Positions 18,741 through 27,302 of a stretch of 64,000 bases of DNA are shown one piece after another. The number at the start of each line of letters is the position of its first letter. Position 1 is the stretch's first letter. The DNA is from Bacillus cytotoxicus (GTDB lineage Bacteria; Bacillota; Bacilli; Bacillales; Bacillaceae_G). The translations under genes and the position numbers were made by a program. The notes under the pieces were generated by a model, which was not told the DNA's origin, did no database searches, and worked only from the letters and a program-made list of their open reading frames with translations. Location: the NCBI RefSeq assembly GCF_023715645.1, contig NZ_JAMBOP010000013.1, forward strand, positions 1 through 64,000. Direction: 5' to 3'.

Positions 18741-19310
18741 GTGTCAAAAAGGAGGGAGAGAACAATTGAGGAAAAACAATTAATTGAAAAAGCACAACAA
18801 GGAAGTGAACATGCTTTCCGCATCCTTATAGAAATATATCGCGATTATATTTTCCAAGTTATTTTTGCTATTTTAAGACATCAAGAAGATGCCCAAGATG
18901 TCACACAAGAAGTGTTTGTAAAGATCCACGCTTTTCTACCTAATTATCAATTCCGCGGATTCAAAACGTGGATTACACGGATTGCTACAAATCATGCCAT
19001 TGATTATAAGAGAAAGAAAGCAAGGGAAAGTGAAGAACTCTCCTTATCAAAAAAAACTCAGGAAGATATAAAATCCTCCCATAATATTGAGGCATTGTTA
19101 TTGACGAAAGAGCAAAAATTGTTGATTGCTCAAAAACTAAGAGAACTTCCAAAGAATTATCGTGATGTCGTTCTCGCACATTACTTAGAAGAAAAAAGTT
19201 ATCAAGAAATTGCTGCTCAACAAAATGCTGAAGTCAAAACGGTGGAAATGAAACTTTACAGAGCAAGAAAATGGATTAAAAAACATTGGAAGGAGGAAGA
19301 TTTTTTATGA
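18741..19310 (+). CDS. ECF-type RNA polymerase sigma factor
   Basis: Extracytoplasmic-function sigma factor of about 182-190 residues. Region 2 contains RDYIFQVIFAILRHQEDAQDVTQEVFVKI and the -10-recognition helix RGFKTWITRIATNHAIDYKRK. Region 4 has LRELPKNYRDVVLAHYLEEK and YQEIAAQQNAEVKTVEMKLYRARK, the -35-binding helix-turn-helix. Coordinates run from the upstream GTG, but AAGGAGGGAGAGAACA points to an ATT at 18765 as the properly spaced start. Its stop codon overlaps the anti-sigma start (ATGA). It controls the operon it heads, by analogy with other ECF loci. Confidence 0.85.
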   Translation: MSKRRERTIEEKQLIEKAQQGSEHAFRILIEIYRDYIFQVIFAILRHQEDAQDVTQEVFVKIHAFLPNYQFRGFKTWITRIATNHAIDYKRKKARESEELSLSKKTQEDIKSSHNIEALLLTKEQKLLIAQKLRELPKNYRDVVLAHYLEEKSYQEIAAQQNAEVKTVEMKLYRARKWIKKHWKEEDFL

Positions 19311-19759
19311 CGCATTTTTCAAAAGAAGCTTGGTGTAATTATATTTTAGACCTTTTATCAAACAGTGCACACGACTCTATGGAACAACATCTTTATGAAT
19401 GTGATCATTGTTTAGCACTTTATATGGAGATCATTGATGAACAGAATGAAAACCTTCCAATGATAAATGATGATTCATTTACAAATGAAGTTATGGAGCA
19501 AATCAACTTTGAAGCCTTAGAGTCTGAAGAAAAAATGAGTAGGAAGCAACCAAAACAAATAAAAAGTACGCTCATTCACTACATAATTGCAACTGCAGCT
19601 ACGTTAATTTTTATGGCAAGCGGTTTATTCCATTATATTTTCACGGTAACTTCTAGTTTTGAACAATCTTCCAAACAAAGTGGGGTTTCGATTTCAAAAC
19701 AAATCTTAAACAAAACTATACACACATCAAAAACGAACGGAGGTTCAAAACATGAATAA
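19307..19759 (+). CDS. zinc-finger anti-sigma factor
   Basis: Protein of 150 residues. The N-terminal cytosolic part has an HxxxCxxC zinc-binding motif (His28, Cys32, Cys35), the hallmark of ZAS anti-sigma factors that bind ECF sigma factors. One membrane helix follows (LIHYIIATAATLIFMASGLF, about residues 85-104), and a short tail lies outside. The ATG overlaps the sigma stop by 4 bases and has GGAGGAAG before it; in-frame codons further upstream fall inside the sigma gene. The signal it senses is unknown, but its operon partners are membrane proteins. Confidence 0.75.
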   Translation: MTHFSKEAWCNYILDLLSNSAHDSMEQHLYECDHCLALYMEIIDEQNENLPMINDDSFTNEVMEQINFEALESEEKMSRKQPKQIKSTLIHYIIATAATLIFMASGLFHYIFTVTSSFEQSSKQSGVSISKQILNKTIHTSKTNGGSKHE

Positions 19760-20822
19760 AAATCCCTTTTTAGCGCTTGTTTTAGGGCTAATCCCTGGGC
19801 TCGGACATTTATATTTACAGCGGATTGGGCGTTTTATTATATATAGTGGTTGTTCATTATTACTATTCATTGCTGCGGTAGGATTTATTATTAACTTTGG
19901 GTATAGCGATTTCATTTTCCTTATCGTATTTTTATTAGCACTTGTATGGGGAATAAACCTGTTCGACTTAATTATTTCTGTAGTGAATCAGTCATGGAAA
20001 AAAGAGAAAGACCGAACGCAAGAATCAGCACGTGAAAGTGAACGATTTTATATCATTCTCTTATCCATCGTACCTGGACTTGGGCATTTTCAATTAGGAC
20101 TTATGCAGCGCGGGCTTACATTTTTAGTCGCTTTTACAGGGCTAGGTAGCATGATTATGTTCGTTACACTATTAACAAATCAAGAAAGCTTTCTTATCTT
20201 TCTTGCTACTTTACCTGTTCTTTGGATTTATAATTTCTTCGATGTCGTCCAGCAACTACAGAAAAAAGAACGCGGTGATATAATAATCGATTGTACTATT
20301 TTCGAAGAATTTGAAAAGCACCGAGAACAAGGAAAGAAGAGCAAAACATTTGCTTCTATTTTAGCTATGTTCCCTGGAGCAGGTCATATGTACTTAGGCT
20401 TACAGCGCCGCGGTCTTCAGTTAATGGCAGCTTTTTTACTTGCTATTTATTTGCTCGACTTATTAAGATTATCAGCCTTCTTATTTTTAGTACCTATTAT
20501 TTGGTTTTATAGCTTTTTTGATACATTACAGCAAACTGCAAAATACGGGAAAGAAGACTTACAAGACACACCCATTATTGATTATTTTATTAATCATCAA
20601 AAATGGCTCGGCATCGGACTTATCGGGTTAGGAGGCTACTATTTATTAAATCAAACACTCCTTCCTATTTTAAACGATTATCTCGCTACTATATTTAACA
20701 TTCATATTAGCGAATTGTATTATCGCTATTTCCAAACATCTATCGTTGCCCTCCTTTTAATTGGTGGTGGCTTTAAATTATTACTAGGAAATAAAGAAGA
20801 AAAAGGTGGTGCGAAAGAATGA
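19752..20822 (+). CDS. multi-spanning membrane protein with three PGxGHxxL repeats
   Basis: Membrane protein of 356 residues, built from three related modules. Each starts with a proline-glycine-glycine-histidine motif (IPGLGHLYLQRIG, VPGLGHFQLGLMQRG, FPGAGHMYLGLQRRG) followed by two or three helices and an acidic linker (FFDVVQQ, FFDTLQQ). Such modules recall TM2-like and DUF5683-type small membrane repeats. Function is unknown. It overlaps the anti-sigma gene by 8 bases and the next gene by 4, so it belongs to the sigma operon. GGAGGTTCAAAAC precedes the ATG. Confidence 0.7.
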   Translation: MNKNPFLALVLGLIPGLGHLYLQRIGRFIIYSGCSLLLFIAAVGFIINFGYSDFIFLIVFLLALVWGINLFDLIISVVNQSWKKEKDRTQESARESERFYIILLSIVPGLGHFQLGLMQRGLTFLVAFTGLGSMIMFVTLLTNQESFLIFLATLPVLWIYNFFDVVQQLQKKERGDIIIDCTIFEEFEKHREQGKKSKTFASILAMFPGAGHMYLGLQRRGLQLMAAFLLAIYLLDLLRLSAFLFLVPIIWFYSFFDTLQQTAKYGKEDLQDTPIIDYFINHQKWLGIGLIGLGGYYLLNQTLLPILNDYLATIFNIHISELYYRYFQTSIVALLLIGGGFKLLLGNKEEKGGAKE

Positions 20823-21250
20823 GAACATGGCGTGTAGGAACGATATCTATGGGGATTGCAACTATTACATTAGGTTGTTTTTTATTATTTTCAACTATAA
20901 AAGGTATACAAGTATTCGATAACATTACAGCATGGTGGCCTATTCTTTTCATTGTACTCGGCACCGAAATTTTACTATATGTTATATTCTCTAAAAAAGA
21001 GCAACCTATCATTAAATATGATATTTTTAGTATTTTCTTTATCGGCGTCTTAGGGACAATTGGTATTGCCTTCTATTTCTTATTATCCACTGGATTACTA
21101 GAAGAGATTCGTTATTCTATTCATACAACTGAACGAACAAATAACATTCCAGAAGTACAGTATGACATACCTGACTCTATAAAAAAAATTGTAGTTAATA
21201 CAAGTGATGCTCCTCTTACAATGAATACTCCCCCACTTAACAAAGTTTGA
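20819..21250 (+). pseudogene. 5' part of a LiaF/DUF4097-like membrane protein gene split by a TnpB element
   Basis: Codons 1-134 encode three or four helices (N-terminus MRTWRVGTISMGIATITLG, then WWPILFIVLGTEILLY and FFIGVLGTIGIAFYFLL), a LiaF/DUF5668-like transmembrane block, followed by the first strands of an external beta-rich domain (DIPDSIKKIVVNTSDAPLT). From 21221 the frame runs into the mobile element and stops at 21248-21250 after nine foreign codons. The 3' part resumes at 22886 in the same frame. The intact gene would have had about 318 codons. It overlaps the upstream operon gene by 4 bases. Confidence 0.8.
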
Positions 21251-21400
21251 AGTGGGGGTTTCTAACGTTTCGACCTAATGGACGATTAACGTCAGTGGAG
21301 TTAACACACTAGCGAGCTGTTTCTCGCCTAACCCCTCTATCCCGTTTGTCCATGCATTCGGGACTACTTTTCGTAAAATATTAGCCGCAGCGTTTACATC
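21221..21400 (-). ncRNA. predicted right-end (omega) RNA of element 1
   Basis: By analogy with TnpB systems, the guide RNA comes from the 3' end of tnpB plus the right-end hairpin, and its guide is the flanking host sequence beyond 21221. On the element strand that flank reads TGTAAGAGGAGCATCACTTG, the interrupted gene itself. Exact ends are not determined. Confidence 0.4.
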
Positions 21401-22744
21401 TGCGTTGATTTCGATTCCTTTTGCAGAACGATACATACCACGCTTCATTCGTTTCCCTGAAAAAGTTGCATTTTGATCATTTGTTCCATACGTTGGAATG
21501 AAGTCATGATCTAGAAAACTTGCTTTTGATGTGTAAGATTCCTCAGTTACAACAACTTGAATGCCTACCGCACTCGCTTTGTATGTAATCATTTGAATCA
21601 ATAAACTATGCGAGATATGGCAAAATGTTTGGTTATTTTTCTTTCCCATATTCGTTTCTTGTTTCCAATTTTTGTTTTGACCAATAACGATTTTGCAAAC
21701 TCTCTCTTCTTGAGCTAGTTTTACAATATGATGGCTAGCCTTATGGAAGATATCTTTTATTTTCAGGTAACGCTTTTGATGAAGTTTTTCTATTTTTTTA
21801 GAAGTAAAAGGTCCTTCATTTGTTTGTTTGCCCTTCCTTAGAACACTTGTAAAATGGCTCTTCATTTTATTGTAATATTGATTTATGCTTTTGACATGCT
21901 TGCCCTTAACAAGTACAGGCTTCATACCTGTGTTTGTTACAATGGTTGCAAGGTTATCAATCCCTAAATCAATACTCATATAACGACCATTCTCTTCGAC
22001 GGATTGTTGTTCTGAAGGAACATCTAACACTAACTCCACCACATATCCATTGTATTTTGGGATCACACGAACTTGCTTCAGTTTCCCTTCAGTAAACCCC
22101 AATTTCCCAATGTTTAATTGCAGTTTTGTCTTTGGAAACTTTAAAAACTTATCATTTTTAATGATACAATCTTGATTTGTATACAGGATTTCCTTTTCAG
22201 AAGAACGAATATACTTTGGAATTCTAGGTTTTCCAGTATATTTGTTAGGATTCTTTTTATAATTTTTTAAACTAGCAAAAAAAGACTTCCAATTTTGGAA
22301 TACATTTTTCATGATTGATTGACTAGATTGCGTAGGCAAAGCACGATAATCCTTCTGAATCATCGCTTTAAATAATGCATCCAGAAAATTAAAATCTACA
22401 TAAGGTTTTTCTGTAGTTGGTTCTGAAAACAAATTACATTTCACTTCTTTTTGTTTTTCTTTTGGTTTTGTTTTCTCTTTTTCCAATTTCTTTTGATAGG
22501 CAAGAAGTTGTGTATGATTCATCTTCCCAATGTTTTTATCAATTGTATCCAAAATTTCTTTTTGTAAAGGTTGCAATTCCTTATCTTGTGTCAAACCTGT
22601 ATACACTTGTCGTATATAAAAGTTTGTCGTGTTATACATATTTTTAGCGTTTTGGCAAGATTCTTGAAAATAAGAATACATACGATGTCCTTTTTTAATC
22701 CAAATCTGAAGAGTTTTATAATGTATTTGATTTTCCGTTGTCAT
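21275..22744 (-). CDS. tnpB: TnpB-family RNA-guided nuclease-like protein, variant without zinc ribbon
   Basis: Protein of 489 residues. The RuvC-I motif is present (MSIDLGIDNLATIV) and RuvC-III at the end (INADVNAAANILRK). At the usual RuvC-II glutamate position the sequence is IVIGQNKNWKQ, with no acidic residue; an acidic VTEESYTSKASFLD segment downstream may substitute. No CxxC zinc ribbon is found. This matches a known IS1341 subgroup. The N-terminus is unusually long. AAGGAGGTGAAAAA precedes the ATG. It would cut DNA matching its guide if active. It is transcribed opposite to the host gene. Confidence 0.85.
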   Translation of the reverse strand: MTTENQIHYKTLQIWIKKGHRMYSYFQESCQNAKNMYNTTNFYIRQVYTGLTQDKELQPLQKEILDTIDKNIGKMNHTQLLAYQKKLEKEKTKPKEKQKEVKCNLFSEPTTEKPYVDFNFLDALFKAMIQKDYRALPTQSSQSIMKNVFQNWKSFFASLKNYKKNPNKYTGKPRIPKYIRSSEKEILYTNQDCIIKNDKFLKFPKTKLQLNIGKLGFTEGKLKQVRVIPKYNGYVVELVLDVPSEQQSVEENGRYMSIDLGIDNLATIVTNTGMKPVLVKGKHVKSINQYYNKMKSHFTSVLRKGKQTNEGPFTSKKIEKLHQKRYLKIKDIFHKASHHIVKLAQEERVCKIVIGQNKNWKQETNMGKKNNQTFCHISHSLLIQMITYKASAVGIQVVVTEESYTSKASFLDHDFIPTYGTNDQNATFSGKRMKRGMYRSAKGIEINADVNAAANILRKVVPNAWTNGIEGLGEKQLASVLTPLTLIVH

Positions 22745-22885
22745 TTTTTCACCTCCTTGTTAAAGATATTATACCAAAACAAGAACGTACGTTTCTATCG
22801 TTTTACTTAAGCATAAAATATTTTTTTCGATTCACCTCACCACCTTCACATATGTTTAGAGGTGGGAGTCCTCTCGAAAGGTATG

Positions 22886-23440
22886 ATAGAAGGAAGCAAC
22901 AGCAATAAAGTACATTTATTAGGAACATATGAAATGACTATGAAAGAAAATGAAAAAAACAAACTAAAGCAGGACGACTTCATTGCGATTCAAACAGTCG
23001 GCAAAACGATGTATGTGACATTAAAACCATTACCCGTTCACCATAAATTCTTCGCTTCACAATCACGAATGACAGCAACACTTGTCCTCCCGCAAACTAA
23101 AAACGTGGAAATTCGTGGTTCTGAAAGAGAACTCTCTCTTTACCCAGGTCAATTGCAAAATAATTGGTCTGTACAAGAAAGTTCAAGTGTATCTGTTCAT
23201 CTTGTAAAAGATAGTGATATGACACTATCAGCTGTAACCACTCAAAAGGATTCTCATGGTAGTACACCTTGGGAACATGTAGAAGAACTAACGAAAACAA
23301 AAAATAATACTTCAGAGGAGAATCCCGATTCAAATCAGAAAGAACAATGGTATAAAAACACCATAAAAACAGGAAATGGTACACACCAGCTAAACATTCA
23401 AAAAACTTATAATATAGACATAAGTGTTCTTGAAAAATAA
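22886..23440 (+). pseudogene. 3' part of the split LiaF/DUF4097-like gene
   Basis: 184 codons plus stop continuing the frame of 20819-21220. It encodes the rest of an extracytoplasmic beta-strand-rich domain (NSNKVHLLGTYEMTM, VEIRGSERELSLYP) with a hydrophilic tail (EENPDSNQKEQWYKN), like the DUF4097/adhesin-type sheets of LiaF-related proteins. It has no ribosome binding site of its own, so it is unlikely to be expressed. It ends just before the bidirectional terminator at 23448. Confidence 0.75.
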
Positions 23441-23447
23441 GAAGCAA

Positions 23448-23482
23448 AAAAACCTTCCACATTCATCATGCGGAAGGTTTTT
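23448..23482. terminator. bidirectional terminator
   Basis: AAAAACCTTCC pairs with GGAAGGTTTTT. It lies between convergent genes and serves the sigma operon on the plus strand and DUF445 on the minus strand. Confidence 0.9.
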
Positions 23483-23483
23483 C

Positions 23484-24731
23484 CTATATAATTGCTTTAA
23501 TCCCTTCCAAAACTAACCCAATCATAAATCCACAAACAGCACCATTTACACGAATCCACTGCAAATCTTTTCCTACATTATTTTCAATCATTTCAATTAG
23601 TGTTTGATCATCTAGCTTATCAAGATTTTCTTGTACAAGCTTTCCAATTTTAGAATGATTGTTTTCGACAAGAGTTACAATTTGCTTTTGCAACCATTCT
23701 TCCATTTTTTGAATCGTTACGGGATTCTCTTTTACTTTATTCATTTGCGTTCTTAAAAATGAAAGAAGATATTTATTTGTAAACTCTTCTGTTTTAACAA
23801 AAGCAACTACTCTTTCCTGTGCTTGACCCAACATTTCTGCTATTTTTTCATTAGCTTTCCAATTTGCAATCAAACTTTCTTTCCAATTCTCTAATTCCTG
23901 TAATAGCGCTTCATTTTCCTTAACTTGAATAAGTTCTTGGCGAATCTTCATTAATATAAGTTGTCTTGTGCTATTATCAGGATTTTGTAAACTACTAATA
24001 TTACTAATCAAAAACTTCTGTAAAATGTTTCCGATTTTTTCTTCATCTACAATATTCATAAAAGATTTAAGCGTAAACTGCAAAAATCCATCTACTTTTA
24101 TATTTTCCATCGCTTTCATGCCTAAGCTTCCGAGCTGATAACGTGCTTCATCTTGAGTCGTCCACTCTTTTGCCTTTACTAACATATAGTCAAATGTTTT
24201 TTCCTCGTACTCTTCTGCAACGAGTTGATCAATAAGGACCTGCAGTATATTTCCTGTATGAATCGTATGCAAATACGTTTTTAATTCTTTTTCAATTACA
24301 GTAGCTAATTTTTCCGTATTCATTTGAAGAATCGCTTTTTCAGCTATTGTCACAATCCCTTTTTTCACGCTATCCGATTGCAACTCCTTTTCCGCAATTT
24401 GTATAACGGTTTGAGCTAACTGCATCTCTTTCACTTTATTTGTTATACTTTCTTTCGTCAGCCAATCATTTTCGAGTGTGGAAACAAGTCCTTTCGTAAT
24501 TCGTTTCCGGTTTTTTGGTAATAGTGCTGTGTGCGGAATTGGAATTCCCATCGGATGGCGAAACAGCGCCGTAACTGCAAACCAATCGGCAAGTCCGCCT
24601 ACTAAACCAGCTTCAAATCCCCCTTGTATGATTCCACCTGCTATCGTCCCTTGAAACGGAAGTGTTGCAGCAAACCCGACTCCCATCACTCCAAGTGAAA
24701 TTCCTGCTAAATATTTTGATTGTAATGACAT
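23484..24731 (-). CDS. DUF445 family membrane protein
   Basis: Protein of 415 residues of the DUF445 (YheB/YtxB-like) family. The N-terminus has two hydrophobic segments and the characteristic GLVGGLADWFAVTALFRHPMGIPIPHTALLP, followed by a long alpha-helical, charged region, and a final membrane helix (NGAVCGFMIGLVLEGI). Function is unknown in the family. AAGGATGTGCAATTGAA precedes the ATG. It is the only gene between the sigma operon and the kdpA region. Confidence 0.85.
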   Translation of the reverse strand: MSLQSKYLAGISLGVMGVGFAATLPFQGTIAGGIIQGGFEAGLVGGLADWFAVTALFRHPMGIPIPHTALLPKNRKRITKGLVSTLENDWLTKESITNKVKEMQLAQTVIQIAEKELQSDSVKKGIVTIAEKAILQMNTEKLATVIEKELKTYLHTIHTGNILQVLIDQLVAEEYEEKTFDYMLVKAKEWTTQDEARYQLGSLGMKAMENIKVDGFLQFTLKSFMNIVDEEKIGNILQKFLISNISSLQNPDNSTRQLILMKIRQELIQVKENEALLQELENWKESLIANWKANEKIAEMLGQAQERVVAFVKTEEFTNKYLLSFLRTQMNKVKENPVTIQKMEEWLQKQIVTLVENNHSKIGKLVQENLDKLDDQTLIEMIENNVGKDLQWIRVNGAVCGFMIGLVLEGIKAII

Positions 24732-24804
24732 TTCAATTGCACATCCTTCTTTATGTAAAGTAAACTTTTCAACCTAAAAAGCAATTAAATCCTTTAACAA
24801 AAGC

Positions 24805-25008
24805 ATATATACATTCATTTTGATTTACTAACATACAAATCTCTACTATGGAGGATACAACATGCCCGCTACTCGCTTCCTCCCTTTGTTTTAAACCTTG
24901 CATGTGGCAGAAAAAAAGCCCTGACCGCTTCTATGCATGGCCAGATGCTCTCATCCATATAAAAAGAAAAGGGTTTTTATGTCGTTGTTTCTAAGGACAT
25001 TTATATAT
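24805..25008 (+). repeat. dispersed repeat, type B ends
   Basis: Left end TATATACATTCATTTTGATT, core with CTGACCGCTTCTATGCATGG, right end ATGTCG then ATTTATATAT. It lies downstream of kdpA, exactly where kdpB would be expected. Confidence 0.75.
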
Positions 25009-25054
25009 CTATATTATAATAAATGTCCTTAGAAACAACAAAGAATTCATTATA

Positions 25055-25084
25055 AAAACGAGAGGCTTATGACCCCTCGCTTTT
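25055..25084 (-). terminator. terminator of kdpA
   Basis: AAAACGAGAGG pairs with CCCCTCGCTTTT, with a minus-strand T-run. It closes the transcript immediately after kdpA. Confidence 0.8.
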
Positions 25085-25090
25085 ATAATT

Positions 25091-26758
25091 TTATGATATT
25101 GTTAAAAATTCGGCAAGTGGGCCAAGGACAAGTACGGGTAAAAATGTTAAAGTACCCACAATAAATATTGTACCAAGTAAAATTCCACCAAACAAACGAT
25201 TGTCAGTTCGTAGCGTACCAATCGTTTCAGGTACAATTTTTTTCTTTTTCAAGCCAACTGCAACAGCAAGCATCGTAATGATACTAAAATAACGGCCAAT
25301 ATACATAACAACACCAGTTGAAATATTCCAAAACGGTGTATTATCATTTAATCCTTCAAATCCAGAGCCATTATTCACAGCAGATGACGTATATTCATAT
25401 ATAACTTGTGTTAAACCATGAAAACCAGGATTCGAAATACCATCTGTTCCGAAATGTGTTGAAAAAGCAATTGCTGCAGCGCCAAGAATAAGTAATGGCT
25501 GAGATACAATTGTAATGGCGATTAATTTCATTTCTTTTCCTTCTAATTTTTTATTTAGGAACTCCGGCGTACGTCCTACCATTAGCCCTGCCAAAAATAC
25601 TGCAATCATCGCATACATAATCACATTCATGAATCCAACTCCAATCCCGCCATATACAGTTCCTAGAAGCATATTGACGAGCGGGACCATCCCTCCAATT
25701 GGCGTTAACGTATCATGCGTGGTATTTACGCCCCCTGTCCCCGAAGCGCTTGTAACAGTTGCATATAAAGCGGAAGATATAACGCCAAGGCGCATTTCTT
25801 TCCCTTCCATATTTCCTTGTGTATCTTCTATACCGATTTGATTTAACAGCGGATTTCCTTTCAATTCAGATGTGGCAAGTACCTGAAATCCAACGATAAA
25901 CAAAATGAGCATCGAGACAAAAAACATTCTTCCTTGTTTTCGATTTCCAACCATTCGTCCGTATACAAATGGGAATGCCATCGTAATTAACATTTGCAGC
26001 ATCATTTGCAGTACATTACTAATCATATTTGGGTTTTCAAAAGGATGTGCCGAAACTGTCCCAAAAAAACCGCCGCCATTATCTCCAAGCTCCTTAATAG
26101 CTAATAAAGACGCTACAGGTCCACGAGGAATGACTTGCTCCGTCCCTTCTAACGTTTTTGCGATAATTGTAGAATCTAATGTTTGCGGCGTTCCTAATGC
26201 TAGAAAAATTAGTGAAGTCACAAATGAAATTGGTAACAATACTCTTATGATAGATTGAACAAAATCAACAAAGAAGTTCCCAATTCTTTTACCTGCTAGC
26301 ACACGAATAAACGTAATTCCAATCGCCATTGAAGTTGCAGGTGCTGCAAACATCATAAACGTTATCCCAACCATTTGAGAGAAATAAGATAAATTACTTT
26401 CGCCGCCATAATGTTGTAGATTCGCATTTGTCATAAACGTGATGGCTGTATGGAATGCTAACGTCGGCTCCATTCCTGGAAAATGATTTGGATTTAACGG
26501 TAACATCCCCTGTAATCGAAATATAGAATACACAACAAGCATAAAAAATAGATTCGCTATAATTAAACAAAGCAAGTAACGCTTCCAGCTTTGACTATAG
26601 CCCCTAATGCCCGCAATTTTAAACAAAATTTTTTCTAGCGGACCAAATACCTTTTGAAATGGTCCCTTTTGCTGAAAAGCATTGTATATATAATCCCCCA
26701 TCGGTTTCGCAACAACTACAAATAGACAAATTGTAATTAGACTTGTAAGCCAATTCAC
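25091..26758 (-). CDS. kdpA: potassium-transporting ATPase subunit KdpA, without kdpB or kdpC
   Basis: Full-length KdpA (555 residues, ten or so helices), the K+-selective channel subunit of the KdpFABC pump. Four pore loops are recognisable: FMTNANLQHYGGES (about 108-121), LGDNGGGFFGT, SASGTGGVNTTHDTLTPIGG and SSAVNNGSGFEGL. Several filter residues differ from Escherichia coli KdpA. The start is a GTG with AGGAGAGGAAAAGA before it. A terminator follows the stop, and no kdpB or kdpC is in the window on either side. A c-di-AMP riboswitch with its terminator lies upstream, so expression should fall when c-di-AMP (high K+) is abundant. Confidence 0.9.
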   Translation of the reverse strand: MNWLTSLITICLFVVVAKPMGDYIYNAFQQKGPFQKVFGPLEKILFKIAGIRGYSQSWKRYLLCLIIANLFFMLVVYSIFRLQGMLPLNPNHFPGMEPTLAFHTAITFMTNANLQHYGGESNLSYFSQMVGITFMMFAAPATSMAIGITFIRVLAGKRIGNFFVDFVQSIIRVLLPISFVTSLIFLALGTPQTLDSTIIAKTLEGTEQVIPRGPVASLLAIKELGDNGGGFFGTVSAHPFENPNMISNVLQMMLQMLITMAFPFVYGRMVGNRKQGRMFFVSMLILFIVGFQVLATSELKGNPLLNQIGIEDTQGNMEGKEMRLGVISSALYATVTSASGTGGVNTTHDTLTPIGGMVPLVNMLLGTVYGGIGVGFMNVIMYAMIAVFLAGLMVGRTPEFLNKKLEGKEMKLIAITIVSQPLLILGAAAIAFSTHFGTDGISNPGFHGLTQVIYEYTSSAVNNGSGFEGLNDNTPFWNISTGVVMYIGRYFSIITMLAVAVGLKKKKIVPETIGTLRTDNRLFGGILLGTIFIVGTLTFLPVLVLGPLAEFLTIS

Positions 26759-26846
26759 TCTTTTCCTCTCCTCTGCTACCTCTATATTTCCCTACAAAAT
26801 ATAGAAATAAGTTTTATTGTAAAAATTTACCATAAAGAGAATAAAA

Positions 26847-26875
26847 GAAAACACTAGGCCGCACCTAGTGTTTTT
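26847..26875 (-). terminator. riboswitch terminator upstream of kdpA
   Basis: AAAACACTAGG pairs with CCTAGTGTTTT around a 5-base loop. It lies between the c-di-AMP aptamer and kdpA, where the expression platform is expected; a minus-strand TTTTCTTTTATT run follows. Confidence 0.8.
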
Positions 26876-26883
26876 TACACACA

Positions 26884-27018
26884 AGTCCCCCCCTCCCAAA
26901 ACGCTGACGAGGTTAGCTGTCGGATTCGGACCTTGAGAGTAGCCCTACCTAAAAAGGATTCACCCCGAGTGACAAAGCACAAAATTGGTTCCCCCGCTCC
27001 TATTGGATTAAGCGATAT
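26884..27018 (-). promoter_or_regulatory. ydaO/yuaA-class (c-di-AMP) riboswitch
   Basis: Read on the minus strand, the leader has the conserved blocks of this class: GGGGGAACCAATTTTG, GGGTGAATCC (26956-26965), AGGTAGGGCTACTCTCAAGG and CCGAATCCGACAGCTAACC (26911-26929). The aptamer senses cyclic di-AMP, the potassium-linked second messenger. Ligand binding is expected to favour the terminator at 26847-26875 and switch kdpA off. Confidence 0.9.
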
Positions 27019-27126
27019 TTAACTGTAAAATTTTCCATTTTCCTGTTAATATACTCTTCTAAACTCTTATTGTAAAGAGAGAACATACAAAAAAAGAAAA
27101 ACCCTCTTCATGAAAGTTTTCCTTCT

Positions 27127-27302
27127 ACATATATATATCCAAGTTAAAAAACTGACCTGAAAACCCTTTTCTTTTTAGGTGGGCGAGAGCATCTGGCCAT
27201 GAGTAGAAGCAGTCAGGGCCTTTTCCTGCCACATGCGATGTTCAAACAAAAAAAGAAAATAACAGAGTACTTTTGCTTGGCATAGCGGCTAGATTTATAT
27301 AT
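27127..27302 (-). repeat. dispersed repeat, type B ends, reversed
   Basis: Starts ATATATATCCAAGTTAAAAA and carries the reversed core (GGGCGAGAGCATCTGGCCAT). It ends at TAGATTTATATATTA, which overlaps the stop codon of the DUF3995 gene. It lies between the riboswitch and that gene. Confidence 0.75.

Larger units (their letters stand above)
21221..22885 (-). mobile_element. IS1341-type (IS200/IS605 superfamily) TnpB-only element 1
   Basis: An element of 1665 bp carrying tnpB and no tnpA. Read on the minus strand, the left end starts CATACCTTTCGAGAGGACTC and the right end closes with a hairpin (CCCCCACTT at 21230 pairing with AAGTGGGGG at 21250) and ATTCAT. There are no terminal inverted repeats and no target duplication, as expected for this superfamily. 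The boundaries were chosen because removing 21221-22885 joins ACA to ATA in frame (PLT then IEGSNSNKVHLLG). The 5' flank on the element strand is TTCTAT, the presumed target/TAM side. Confidence 0.75.
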
